NCBI GenBank assembly: GCA_038138145.1
Contig: JAYQDD010000005.1
Span: forward strand, 1-64,000
Source of the DNA: UBA3537 sp038138145
GTDB taxonomy: Bacteria; Bacteroidota; Bacteroidia; Flavobacteriales; Flavobacteriaceae
DNA: 64,000 nucleotides
Direction: 5' to 3'
A program made the position numbers and the translations under genes. The first letter of the stretch is position 1, and every line of letters starts with the position of its first letter. Positions 53,714-62,392 of this stretch are shown one piece after another. Below the pieces are notes generated by a model. That model was not told where the DNA came from. It made no database searches and saw only the letters and a program-made list of their open reading frames with translations.

Positions 53714-54511
53714 TTACCAGTCGCGCTTTTTGTTTAAGCGTTCATTTTCCAATAATTCTTCTTGAGGAATCACTTTAAGAAAAGAAGGGTGTTGCTCTAT
53801 AGCATATTCAATTTTTTCCACAATTTGCTCTATAGATTCGTGCTCATAATCTATTTCTAGGGGCGCTTTAATTTCCATAGATTGCAGAATATTTTTCTTT
53901 TTGATGCGAATTCCTTTTTTGTCAAAAGCACGTCTAAAACCATCGATTACAATAGGAACCACAATGGGTTTGTAATGTTTTATAATGTGTGCCGTCCCCT
54001 TTCGAATGGGTTTGAAAGGCGTAGTCGTGCCTTGAGGAAACGTGATTACCCAGCCATCGTCCAATGCCTTTTTGATGTTGGAAATATCACTCATTTTCAC
54101 TTGACGATTAACATCCTTCCCAGATGATCGCCATGTGCGTTCTATACTAATTGACCCTGCATAAGCAAATATTTTTGGCAACAATCCAGCTTTCATGGTT
54201 TCTTTGGCGGCCACATAATATAGATTCAACTTAGGATTCCAAAGGTATCCTACATTTTTGATGGAATCGTCACGGCCACTCAATGAAGCATTAAACACAT
54301 GAAACATCGCTACAACATCGGCAAAATACGTTTGGTGGTTAGAAATAAAAAGAACATTGGTTTCTGGTAATTGACGTAAAATTTCTGAGCCCTCAATTTG
54401 AAGGTCATTAAATCCTTGGTAGCGCTGGTGACTGAATACACCCAAAATGCGAATAATCCATTTTTTTATAAAAAGATACTGCCCAAAAATGTTTTTTTTG
54501 AATAACCCCAT
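53714..54511 (-). CDS. Lysophospholipid acyltransferase-like protein (PlsC family, divergent motifs)
   Basis: 265 residues from ATG 54511, chosen over TTG 54523 because of the -7 box at 54534-54541. Motif I is NHQTYFAD, so His59 and Asp65 have five residues between them instead of four, and motif III is FPQGTTTP with Gln where PlsC has Glu (FPEGT). VPIVIDG is motif IV. The fold is that of glycerolipid acyltransferases, which acylate lysophosphatidate or related lipids at the membrane. Whether the changes alter activity is open; both seem to be lineage features. Confidence 0.8.
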   Translation of the reverse strand: MGLFKKNIFGQYLFIKKWIIRILGVFSHQRYQGFNDLQIEGSEILRQLPETNVLFISNHQTYFADVVAMFHVFNASLSGRDDSIKNVGYLWNPKLNLYYVAAKETMKAGLLPKIFAYAGSISIERTWRSSGKDVNRQVKMSDISNIKKALDDGWVITFPQGTTTPFKPIRKGTAHIIKHYKPIVVPIVIDGFRRAFDKKGIRIKKKNILQSMEIKAPLEIDYEHESIEQIVEKIEYAIEQHPSFLKVIPQEELLENERLNKKRDW

Positions 54512-54533
54512 GCAAAAAATCAAAATAGAAATG

Positions 54534-54541
54534 CAAACCTA
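54534..54541 (-). promoter_or_regulatory. Candidate -7 box for the PlsC-like gene
   Basis: TAGGTTTG on the minus strand fits TAnnTTTG; predicted leader of about 17 nt to ATG 54511. It lies between the Nudix stop and the gene, and could give the second gene its own start site. Confidence 0.45.
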
Positions 54542-54543
54542 AG

Positions 54544-55191
54544 CTATTTTTTTAAAATGGAATTCAATAACACAATTATTTCCATCAAAATCATGGCCGT
54601 TGCGCCCCAAACGATATGCCCTTCAAAATTAAAAGCAGGAACGTTTACTTTTGGCCCATAAGAAGTTGAAACTAATGAAAAAACGCGTTTTGAATCATCC
54701 AATAGGTCTTTCAACGGAATTTCTATAATGGATTCCACCTCCGAAGGTTGGCGTTTAAAATTTGGAGTAGAAGTCGTAATACCGACATACGGAAAAACAT
54801 TAAAATTACTTGGTGGAATATACATCTCTGTAAGGGGGCACAACACATGTATGGAATCCGAAGAAACACCAATTTCTTCCCATGTTTCACGAACTGCAGT
54901 AGCTTTCAAATCTACATCACCCGACTCTGGTTTTCCACCAGGAAACCCAATTTGCCCAGAATGAACGCCAGGACTGGATTTTCGAACAATAAACACCAAA
55001 TGGGTCTCGCCTTGTTTATCGGGGTAAAACAAAGCCATAACAGCGGCTGGTTTAGCATCTTTTCTTAAATCCGTATTGCGCTGTAAGAGCTCTTCTCTAA
55101 AGGGTGGCGCCATAAGCATTTGCGCTTCTAAGCCCGGTAAAGCAAAAGAATTTATTGCGTTAATTATTTTAGAAAATGCATCAAATCTCAT
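54544..55191 (-). CDS. Nudix hydrolase, CoA pyrophosphatase (NudL) type
   Basis: 215 residues. The Nudix box runs from GGKPES (85-90) to RETWEEIG (101-108), a full Gx5Ex7REUxEExGU match. In front of it, HSGQIGFPGG is the mark of CoA and acyl-CoA pyrophosphatases. It hydrolyses CoA to 3',5'-ADP and phosphopantetheine. Upstream of the PlsC-like gene, same strand, 32-nt gap. Confidence 0.9.
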   Translation of the reverse strand: MRFDAFSKIINAINSFALPGLEAQMLMAPPFREELLQRNTDLRKDAKPAAVMALFYPDKQGETHLVFIVRKSSPGVHSGQIGFPGGKPESGDVDLKATAVRETWEEIGVSSDSIHVLCPLTEMYIPPSNFNVFPYVGITTSTPNFKRQPSEVESIIEIPLKDLLDDSKRVFSLVSTSYGPKVNVPAFNFEGHIVWGATAMILMEIIVLLNSILKK

Positions 55192-55225
55192 ATCTTTCTG
55201 AATTCAAAAAATCCTTATTTATTGT

Positions 55226-55918
55226 ATGCGCTATTGCTTATTTTTATTTGCTTTTTTGTTGAGCTGTCAAGATACTAAATCTGAAAAAAATAATACAACG
55301 CCTAAAAATCAGCCGTCTGTACCCTCTGTAAAAACATTAAAAGTTGAAGAAAAAAGTGAACCTCCCTTTTTGTTGACAGACAAAAATGTGATGGAATTCT
55401 TTTTGGAGTATGACAAAAAACACAAAGAGAACAAAGTGCGCATCTCCACCGATTTTGGCGAAATTGATATCCAACTTTTTGAAGCCACAAAATTCCATCG
55501 ATCAAATTTTATATACCTCACAAAGAAGAAGTATTTTGATAACACGCAATTCTATAGAGTCATCAACAACTACATTATTCAAGGGGGTAACAGCGATGAT
55601 CAAAAAACACTAAACAAACGCAAAAAAATAGGACGCTACCTCTTACCCAACGACCACAAAAAAGGATTTAAACACGATCGAGGGATGGTAAGTATGCCCA
55701 GTAGTGCAGTGGCCAATCCCTATAAAATGGCCTCTCCTTTTGAGTTTTTTATTGTACAACAACGTGGAGGCGCACACCATCTCGATGGCGATTATGCGGT
55801 TTTTGGAAAGGTGATTAAAGGTATGGACGTCGTGGACAAAATTGCAGCCGTACCCACCGACAAAGGCGATTGGCCACAAAACAATGTGTACATCAAAACA
55901 GTTGAAATCATTGACTAA
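55226..55918 (+). CDS. Cyclophilin-type peptidyl-prolyl isomerase, lipoprotein
   Basis: 230 residues: lipoprotein signal with Cys 14 (LLSC), a polar linker to about 70 and a cyclophilin domain (about 70-228). Active-site parts visible: TQFYRVINNYIIQGG (the Arg that binds proline), PSSAVANPYKMASPFEFFIVQ and HLDGDYAVFGKVIKGMDVV. It speeds proline isomerisation in folding of envelope proteins. Divergent from the Nudix gene. Confidence 0.92.
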   Translation: MRYCLFLFAFLLSCQDTKSEKNNTTPKNQPSVPSVKTLKVEEKSEPPFLLTDKNVMEFFLEYDKKHKENKVRISTDFGEIDIQLFEATKFHRSNFIYLTKKKYFDNTQFYRVINNYIIQGGNSDDQKTLNKRKKIGRYLLPNDHKKGFKHDRGMVSMPSSAVANPYKMASPFEFFIVQQRGGAHHLDGDYAVFGKVIKGMDVVDKIAAVPTDKGDWPQNNVYIKTVEIID

Positions 55919-55981
55919 TGGACTGGATTGTGTTTTTTTTTATACATTGTAGGACTTAATTCACTTTAAAAACAAATCATT

Positions 55982-58114
55982 ATGAACACAAAAAAAATGA
56001 CGCCCAGTGTGTTGTTGTGCTTGTTGTGTTTGGCTATCGTCAGTACAAGTTGCAACAATTCAACGGCAAATTCGGAGAATACACTCCTTCAAGAATGGAC
56101 AGGCCACTATGGTGGTGTCCCTGCATTTGACAAAATGGAAGTTGCTGATATTCAGTCAGCTGTAGAATATGGCATGGAAGAAAACCTCAAAGAAATTGAT
56201 GCTATTGCAAACAACAAAGATGCCCCAACTTTTGAAAACACAATTGAAGCTATGGAAAGTTCTGGGGCCTATTTAGATCGTGTTTTTTCGTACTACGGAA
56301 TTTTGAGCAGCAATATGTCTTCGCCAGAATTTAGAGAAGTTCAGTCAGTCCTTGCTCCAAAATTATCGGAGTTTTCTTCAAAAATAAACCAAAATGAAGC
56401 GCTTTTTAAACGCATTAAAACCGTTTATGACAACGCCAAAAAAAACCCTCTGGATAGCGACCAACAGCGAGTAGTGGAGCTTATTTACAAAGGGTTTGCC
56501 ATGCGTGGAGCGGCACTTGATGCTAAGAAAAAAGAACGTTATGCCGCCATTGATAAAGAACTTTCGGTACTGTACAATAAATTTTCGGACAACGTACTGC
56601 ACGACGAAGAAAACTATGTGACCTACCTCAACAAAGATCAACTTGGTGGACTCTCGGAAGGGTTTATAAAATCCGCCGCAGCCATAGCCAAAGAAAAAGG
56701 GCAAGAAGGAAAATATGCCATCACCAACACGCGTTCTTCAATGGATCCATTTTTGACCTACTCTACCGAAAGAGATTTGCGCAAACAAGTTTGGACCAAC
56801 TATTATTCTCGTGGCGATAATAACGACGAATATGACAACAAAGAAATCATTGCTGAAATCTTAAAACTTCGTCGCGAAAGAGTTGAACTTCTCGGACATA
56901 AAAATTACGCCGAATGGCGCCTACAAGACCGTATGGCCAAAACCCCTGAAAATGCCTTAAACTTGATGGAAGCCGTATGGCCCGCAGCAATTTCTAGAGT
57001 CGCAGAAGAAGTGGCCGACATGCAAGCTATTGCTGATGCTCATAGCGATAACATCACTATAGAACCTTGGGATTACCGCTATTATGCCGAAAAAGTACGT
57101 GTCGCTAAGTATGACCTCAACAGCGACGAAGTGAAACAATACCTACAATTAGACAAACTCCGTGAAGCCATGTTTTATGTCGCTGGACGATTGTTTAACT
57201 ACAAATTTACACCAGTTCCCGAAGGTAGTGTTCCTGTTTTTCATGAGGATGTAAAAGTATGGGAGGTCACCGATTTGGACTCTGGAGCACATATTGGGCT
57301 TTGGTATTTAGATCCATTTGCTCGTGCCGGAAAACGTTCTGGTGCTTGGGCTACAACCTACCGAAGCCATACTACTTTTGATGGAAAAAAGACGGTTTTG
57401 GCGTCTAATAATTCTAATTTTATTAAAGCAGCACCGGGAGAAGCTGTACTCATTTCTTGGGATGATGCAGAAACCTTTTTTCATGAATTTGGACATGCCC
57501 TACACTTCTTTTCTTCAAATGTAAAATACCCCACATTAAATGGTGGTGTGCGCGATTACACCGAATTTCAGTCTCAACTCTTGGAACGTTGGCTGTCTAC
57601 AGATGAAGTGATTTCGCAATATTTGGTACACCACAAAACAGGAGAAGTGATTCCTGATGCATTGGTAGCAAAAATTAAAAAAGCAGCCACCTTCAATCAA
57701 GGATTTGGTACTACTGAATATCTGGCCTCTGCCCTTATGGACATGAAACTCCACCTCGCCGATCCTGAAGGTATGGATGTTGGGAATTTTGAAAAAGAAA
57801 CATTAGTGGCCCTAAACATGCCCAAAGAATTGCCTATGCGCCACCGTACGCCACACTTTGGCCATGTGTTTTCTGGAGAGGGCTACGCGACGGCCTATTA
57901 TGGCTATATGTGGGCCGATGTCCTTACAGCCGATGCCGCAGAAGCATTTACAGACAGCGAAGGCGGATTTTATGATGAGGATATGGCCAATAAACTCGTA
58001 AAATACCTGTTTGCGCCACGCAACGCCATAGACCCTGCCGAGGCCTACCGTCTGTTTAGAGGCCGTGATGCCAAAATAGAAGCCCTAATGCGCGACCGTG
58101 GGTTTATCAATTGA
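55982..58114 (+). CDS. M3 family metallopeptidase (peptidyl-dipeptidase Dcp type), lipoprotein
   Basis: 710 residues with a lipoprotein signal (Cys 24 in STSC). The M3 zinc site HEFGH is at 501-505, with HFFSS after it, and the C-terminal GEGYATAYYGYMWADVL is the family's substrate-binding stretch. Dcp removes dipeptides from peptide C-termini; here it would act on the periplasmic side. Monocistronic with a hairpin terminator. Confidence 0.93.
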   Translation: MNTKKMTPSVLLCLLCLAIVSTSCNNSTANSENTLLQEWTGHYGGVPAFDKMEVADIQSAVEYGMEENLKEIDAIANNKDAPTFENTIEAMESSGAYLDRVFSYYGILSSNMSSPEFREVQSVLAPKLSEFSSKINQNEALFKRIKTVYDNAKKNPLDSDQQRVVELIYKGFAMRGAALDAKKKERYAAIDKELSVLYNKFSDNVLHDEENYVTYLNKDQLGGLSEGFIKSAAAIAKEKGQEGKYAITNTRSSMDPFLTYSTERDLRKQVWTNYYSRGDNNDEYDNKEIIAEILKLRRERVELLGHKNYAEWRLQDRMAKTPENALNLMEAVWPAAISRVAEEVADMQAIADAHSDNITIEPWDYRYYAEKVRVAKYDLNSDEVKQYLQLDKLREAMFYVAGRLFNYKFTPVPEGSVPVFHEDVKVWEVTDLDSGAHIGLWYLDPFARAGKRSGAWATTYRSHTTFDGKKTVLASNNSNFIKAAPGEAVLISWDDAETFFHEFGHALHFFSSNVKYPTLNGGVRDYTEFQSQLLERWLSTDEVISQYLVHHKTGEVIPDALVAKIKKAATFNQGFGTTEYLASALMDMKLHLADPEGMDVGNFEKETLVALNMPKELPMRHRTPHFGHVFSGEGYATAYYGYMWADVLTADAAEAFTDSEGGFYDEDMANKLVKYLFAPRNAIDPAEAYRLFRGRDAKIEALMRDRGFIN

Positions 58115-58140
58115 TTATTTCTATGGTTAACTTATTTATA

Positions 58141-58166
58141 AAAGCCCTCAAAAGAGGGCTTTTTTA
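58141..58166 (+). terminator. Intrinsic terminator after the M3 peptidase
   Basis: AAAGCCCTC and GAGGGCTTT form a 9-bp stem around AAAA and are followed by a T run (TTTTTT in all). Confidence 0.88.
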
Positions 58167-58204
58167 TTATCTATCATAATCAAAAAACGAATAGATAAAA
58201 TTTA

Positions 58205-58212
58205 TACATTTG
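58205..58212 (+). promoter_or_regulatory. oxyR -7 box
   Basis: TACATTTG fits TAnnTTTG and ends 14 nt before ATG 58227, a leader of about 9 nt. Confidence 0.5.
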
Positions 58213-58226
58213 TAGAAAACAAGATT

Positions 58227-59168
58227 ATGACCATCACTCAACTCCATTATGTATTGGCCGTGGCTGAGCATCAAAATTTTACCAAAGCCGCGCAACATTG
58301 TTTTGTGACCCAACCAACCCTAAGCATGCAAGTACAAAAGCTGGAGGATGAATTGGGGGTTCAAATATTTAATAGAAATACCAAACCCATCAAACTAACG
58401 CAAGTAGGTCAAAAAATAGTGACTCAAGCCAAAAATATTGTCGCTGAAGCCGATCGTATCAATGATATTGTTGATCAAGAAAAAGGATTTGTTGGTGGAG
58501 AATTCAAATTGGGCATTATTCCTACCATCATGCCTACGCTTTTGCCTATGTTTCTTAAAACCTTTATCAGGCGCTACCCGAAAGTTAAATTAAAAATTGA
58601 GGAGCTTACTACCGAAGAAATCATTCAACGTATAAATGATGGCCATTTGGATGCCGCCATTGCGGCCACGCCACTAAAAATCGAGGACATCAAAGAACGA
58701 GCGTTGTTTTATGAACCTTTTGTGGGGTATATCCCACCCAACCATCGCTTAAGCGATAAAAAAACCATTGAAGTTTCGGATTTGGATATTAACGATATGC
58801 TGCTGTTGGAAGATGGACACTGCCTAAGAGATGGCGTTTTAAATTTGTGTAAAATATTGAACAAACCCGATGATGAATCTTTTCAACTGGAAAGTGGGAG
58901 TATCGAAATGCTGGTCAAACTGGCGAATGAAGGTATGGGGATGACGCTTTTACCCTACCTCAATACATTGGATTTAAAAGAACCTGAACAGCAAAACTTA
59001 CACTTTTTTGCAGATCCCTCACCTGCGCGCGAAGTCAGTTTGATTTATAATAAAAATGAACTGAAAATTCAAATCATCAATGCAATCCATGATGCTATTT
59101 CAGGAATAATTAGGGGCGCTATTGCATTTCAAGATGTTGAAATTATAAGTCCTGTTACTAAGCGTTAA
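58227..59168 (+). CDS. oxyR: LysR-family hydrogen peroxide sensor/activator OxyR
   Basis: 313 residues: LysR helix-turn-helix (1-60, FTKAAQHCFVTQPTLSMQVQ) and the regulatory domain. The redox pair is Cys199 (GHCLRDG) and Cys208 (LNLC), the same numbers as in E. coli OxyR, with the same spacing. When oxidised by peroxide the pair makes a disulfide and switches on antioxidant genes. No catalase or peroxidase gene is adjacent. Its stop overlaps that of the small convergent gene. Confidence 0.95.
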   Translation: MTITQLHYVLAVAEHQNFTKAAQHCFVTQPTLSMQVQKLEDELGVQIFNRNTKPIKLTQVGQKIVTQAKNIVAEADRINDIVDQEKGFVGGEFKLGIIPTIMPTLLPMFLKTFIRRYPKVKLKIEELTTEEIIQRINDGHLDAAIAATPLKIEDIKERALFYEPFVGYIPPNHRLSDKKTIEVSDLDINDMLLLEDGHCLRDGVLNLCKILNKPDDESFQLESGSIEMLVKLANEGMGMTLLPYLNTLDLKEPEQQNLHFFADPSPAREVSLIYNKNELKIQIINAIHDAISGIIRGAIAFQDVEIISPVTKR

Positions 59169-59359
59169 GCAAAATACACAATACACCGGCTGAGTTCTGG
59201 GTGCGTTTCAATCATGGATTGAACAAATACTTTAAGTTCTTCAATTTCGTAGGGAAGAAGATAGTGCATTGCTTTTTTTACTTCAGCACAAAATAAACTT
59301 GGGTCAAAACTTACTTTCTTAAGCACTTGAATAGTGTGCTCGAACATTGCTCTTGCCAT
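59165..59359 (-). CDS. Conserved small flavobacterial protein beside oxyR
   Basis: 64 residues, helical, beginning MARAMFEHTIQVLKKVSFDP and containing FCAEVKKAMHYLLPYEIEEL; two Cys. I recall close relatives of this short protein in other flavobacteria, but the family has no name I know. Tail-to-tail with oxyR (TTAA shared). The Cys residues and the position make a link to peroxide response plausible only. Confidence 0.7.
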   Translation of the reverse strand: MARAMFEHTIQVLKKVSFDPSLFCAEVKKAMHYLLPYEIEELKVFVQSMIETHPELSRCIVYFA

Positions 59360-59460
59360 TGTATGATCAATTAAGAATTAAAGTAGCTTTGTTGTATAGG
59401 CGTGCGTTTTAGATGAAATAAAATTAATTAAAAAATCAAAAATTCCAAAAAAATTAACAT

Positions 59461-59916
59461 TTATCCTTTTCGTTTTAAACTCCAAAGAAAATTGAATGTA
59501 GCGACCACATCTCCAGCTTCGTCGCGTCCCTCGGCCGTGAGGGTTATGGTTTGTCCTGTTCCACTTTCGATGGTGGCTTGTAGCACCTTGTCGATGTCTA
59601 AACCTTGTGTACAACGAAACGTAATACGCCCTTTTGCTTTTTTGGTAAATTGTGCTTCATTTTTGATTACCAGCATGGAAACATTTTTTTGCGACTGCTT
59701 GATTTTCATGATTATAAGTGCGCCTGTTGCTAACTCTGCAGCCATCCCTTGAACGGCCCAAAACATAGACTTAAAAGGATTTTTGTTGATCCATTTGTGG
59801 CGTACACCAACGTGACATTTTTCGTGGTCAATCCACTTGACACGCACCCCACACAAATAGGCAGAAGGGAGATTAAAGACAAGAAAAAGATTGAGTTTTT
59901 TTGGTGAAAATGCCAT
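59461..59916 (-). CDS. DUF4442 (hotdog-fold) protein
   Basis: 151 residues. The pattern AYLCGVRVKWIDHEKCHVGV, HKWINKNPFKSMFWAVQGMAAELATGAL and the antiparallel strands that follow fit DUF4442, which has the hotdog fold of acyl-CoA thioesterases. The helix AVQGMAAELATG would hold the active site. Substrate unknown. The 101 nt between this gene and the small protein gene hold no signal I recognise. Confidence 0.82.
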   Translation of the reverse strand: MAFSPKKLNLFLVFNLPSAYLCGVRVKWIDHEKCHVGVRHKWINKNPFKSMFWAVQGMAAELATGALIIMKIKQSQKNVSMLVIKNEAQFTKKAKGRITFRCTQGLDIDKVLQATIESGTGQTITLTAEGRDEAGDVVATFNFLWSLKRKG

Positions 59917-60023
59917 AAGACTAAAAATGTTTATTGGCTAAGATAATCAATATCTTGAATTAAACGAATGTTAAAATTGTGTTAATATATACTACTATGT
60001 ATTACATAATACCTTTTTATGAA

Positions 60024-60031
60024 TACATTTG
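60024..60031 (+). promoter_or_regulatory. PadR-PspC operon -7 box
   Basis: TACATTTG fits TAnnTTTG. It covers TTG 60029, which could extend the frame, so PadR starts at ATG 60050 with a leader of about 13 nt. Confidence 0.5.
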
Positions 60032-60049
60032 TATCAAATTCATACACCA

Positions 60050-60403
60050 ATGAACATTGAAAACACAAAAGCACAAATGCGTAAGGGGGTTTTAGAATTT
60101 TGCATTTTATCGATTCTAAAGCAACAAGATGCCTATGTGGCGGAAATTTTATCGACGCTTAAAGACGCCAAAATGCTCGTGGTTGAAGGAACGATCTACC
60201 CCCTCCTCACACGGCTAAAAAATGCTGGGCTTCTGGAGTACAGATGGGAAGAATCAAGTACTGGGCCACCGCGCAAATATTACAAGTTAACAGCAACAGG
60301 CACATTATTTTTAAAAGAACTTAATTCAACATGGGGTGCGCTTGTTGGCGCAGTTTCTACGGTGACCCAAAATCAAACAAAGACAAATGAAAAAAACAAT
60401 TAG
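60050..60403 (+). CDS. PadR-family transcriptional regulator
   Basis: 117 residues from ATG 60050, one winged helix-turn-helix (about 10-95: GVLEFCILSILKQQDAYVAE, VVEGTIYPLLTRLKNAGLLEY, TGPPRKYYKLTATG). PadR proteins are dimeric repressors. It is the first gene of a PadR-PspC operon and its end overlaps the start of the next gene by 17 bp. It probably controls its own operon. Confidence 0.92.
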   Translation: MNIENTKAQMRKGVLEFCILSILKQQDAYVAEILSTLKDAKMLVVEGTIYPLLTRLKNAGLLEYRWEESSTGPPRKYYKLTATGTLFLKELNSTWGALVGAVSTVTQNQTKTNEKNN

Positions 60404-61040
60404 TATCAATTTAGCAGGTTTCTTTTTCCACATTGACGAAGATGCCTATAATCAATTACAAGACTATTTGGAAGCCATAAAGCGCTCCATGCAAAACGAA
60501 GAAAATACCAACGAAATCATCGCTGATATTGAGTCGCGTATTGCAGAACTATTTTCTGAACGCATCACCTCCGACCAGCAAGTGATCAGCTCAAAAATTG
60601 TGGATGAAATCATCAATATTATGGGGCAACCCGAAGATTATAATATAGACGACAGCGGCGAGGGCACTAAAAGCGAGAACTACAGAAACAGAACTAAGCA
60701 GCTGTATCGCGACAAAGACAATGCCTTTGTTGGCGGGGTTTCAGCTGGATTAGGCCATTTTTTTGGTGTTGATGCCATTTGGATTCGTCTTATTTGGGTA
60801 CTGCTTATTTTTGGTTTTGGAACGGGCTTATTGCTTTATGCACTGCTTTGGATTTTTGTTCCGCCTGCCAAAACCACTGCCGAAAAACTTTCGATGATGG
60901 GAAAGCCCATCGACATTACCACTATTGAACAACAATTAAAAGAGGGCGTTGGTAATGTCAAAAACCATCTCGATAAAGTTGCTGAAAAAGTAAAGCAACA
61001 CGAATCTGTCCTTCAAACAAAGTCCAAATCGTTTTTTTAA
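60387..61040 (+). CDS. PspC-domain membrane protein, N-terminal part of a split gene
   Basis: 217 residues. N-terminal soluble domain (1-95: SINLAGFFFHIDEDAYNQLQ and the IIADIESRIAELFSERI helix) then a PspC domain (about 105-165) with its membrane helix. It stops at TAA 61038-61040. The reading frame continues without a further stop into the next entry, giving a combined 527-residue coding length that matches longer PspC proteins of flavobacteria. Confidence 0.85.
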   Translation: MKKTISINLAGFFFHIDEDAYNQLQDYLEAIKRSMQNEENTNEIIADIESRIAELFSERITSDQQVISSKIVDEIINIMGQPEDYNIDDSGEGTKSENYRNRTKQLYRDKDNAFVGGVSAGLGHFFGVDAIWIRLIWVLLIFGFGTGLLLYALLWIFVPPAKTTAEKLSMMGKPIDITTIEQQLKEGVGNVKNHLDKVAEKVKQHESVLQTKSKSFF

Positions 61041-61052
61041 AAATTAGGTGTT

Positions 61053-61970
61053 TTGATCCAATCATTGTTAGAAATAGCAATCAAAGTATTGGGGTATATG
61101 CTCGTAATTTCAGGAATATTGGCCATGCTTGGTGCGGTCATTAGCTTTTTTGCTTTTGGAATTTCAGGAATTTACCTTCCAGGAATTGAAATTGACAGCG
61201 TACTCAATACGTCTGTAATGCCACTTTGGGTACTCTCGTTGGTTATCTTAATTGTGGTCATTGTACCCTTGCTCTTTATCGTAATGCTGGGCTTAAAATT
61301 AGTGGGGACAAAATTCAATCCTTTAAACAACTCTGCAGTCATTACGCTTATTGTACTATGGATTATTGCCTTGGGTACACTTATCACATTTAGTATCCAA
61401 CAATTAGTAGATTTTAAAGAAACAGCTCGTGTAGAACACATCGAAAATTTAAATGTAAAAAAAGGCGATACATTGTTTCTATCGATGCGCAAAAACATCA
61501 ACTTTGCCGATAAAATCTACCGCAATAACAATTTTAAAATCATCACAACCGTTTCTGGTGAAAAACTGATGTATAACGCTGATGTTCGGTTGATTGTACG
61601 CACCACCAAAGACAGTTTGGCGTCCATTGCCGTAGAGAAAAAAGCAAAAGGAGAGACCTATCAACGTGCTAGAGAACGTGCTCAAGCCATTGATTATCAA
61701 TACGAATTGAAAAATTCTAGTTTATACTTGAATGCGTATTATACGACTTCACCCCATAACAAGTTCAGAGATCAAAAAGTAACTGTAGTGTTGTATTTGC
61801 CTGAAGATTCTTTTCTTTATGCTGATAAAAACACCTACTCGTTCCATAGAAACTACTCAAGCTACGATGATGTTTTGGATAATGGACAAGAAGAACAACT
61901 GCTCAAAGTTCAAAACAACGCCCTAGAACAAGTCCACTTTAAACCTACCACAAATGCACACGCTGATTAA
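61053..61970 (+). CDS. C-terminal part of the split PspC gene
   Basis: 305 residues in the same frame as the entry before, separated by one TAA. The only start is TTG 61053. Three membrane helices (about 10-37, 55-80 and 95-117) are followed by an extracytoplasmic beta-rich region (125-275, with VKKGDTLFLSMRKNINFADK) like the C-terminal portion of flavobacterial PspC proteins. Either a nonsense mutation split a formerly single gene, or the part is made by read-through or reinitiation. Confidence 0.7.
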   Translation: MIQSLLEIAIKVLGYMLVISGILAMLGAVISFFAFGISGIYLPGIEIDSVLNTSVMPLWVLSLVILIVVIVPLLFIVMLGLKLVGTKFNPLNNSAVITLIVLWIIALGTLITFSIQQLVDFKETARVEHIENLNVKKGDTLFLSMRKNINFADKIYRNNNFKIITTVSGEKLMYNADVRLIVRTTKDSLASIAVEKKAKGETYQRARERAQAIDYQYELKNSSLYLNAYYTTSPHNKFRDQKVTVVLYLPEDSFLYADKNTYSFHRNYSSYDDVLDNGQEEQLLKVQNNALEQVHFKPTTNAHAD

Positions 61971-62081
61971 ACATATTATCGAAGTATTGGTCTGGATACT
62001 GACCTTGATTTTTTAGATTTTTAAAAAAAATATAGTTTTCCTGGCCTAATATTTGTTGTATCTTTCAACAAAGCTAAGGAC

Positions 62082-62309
62082 ATGGCATACGTAAAAATTT
62101 ATGCAGGAAGTTTTATCATAATCCAACGGATGTGTCAAACTTTAGAAGATCATGGTATTATTCCTGTCATTAAAGACGAAACAGAATCGGCACGTTTGGC
62201 GGGGTTTGGCACTACAGCTTATGGCCATCAAGAACTTTTTGTTCATGAAAATGAGGAAGAAAAAGCCATTGAAATTGTAGCCAGAACAATTGAAGCGTTT
62301 AAAGGATAA
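62082..62309 (+). CDS. DUF2007 small protein
   Basis: 75 residues, the ACT-like DUF2007 fold: FIIIQRMCQTLEDHGIIPVIK, GHQELFVHENEEEKAIEIV. Such proteins are annotated as putative signal-transducing proteins; no ligand known. It stands alone between the PspC operon and the carboxypeptidase gene. Confidence 0.85.
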   Translation: MAYVKIYAGSFIIIQRMCQTLEDHGIIPVIKDETESARLAGFGTTAYGHQELFVHENEEEKAIEIVARTIEAFKG

Positions 62310-62392
62310 ACAGATCTAAGAAACATCTTTACTATAGATGTATAGGTTTTAAAATCATTATTGTATTTTAGGGGTTTAAAAACATTTAAGTC

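Noticed and set aside
62310..62345. Hairpin ACATCT/AGATGT after the DUF2007 gene as a terminator
   Set aside because: A short six-pair stem with a 7-nt loop and no T run; too weak to call.
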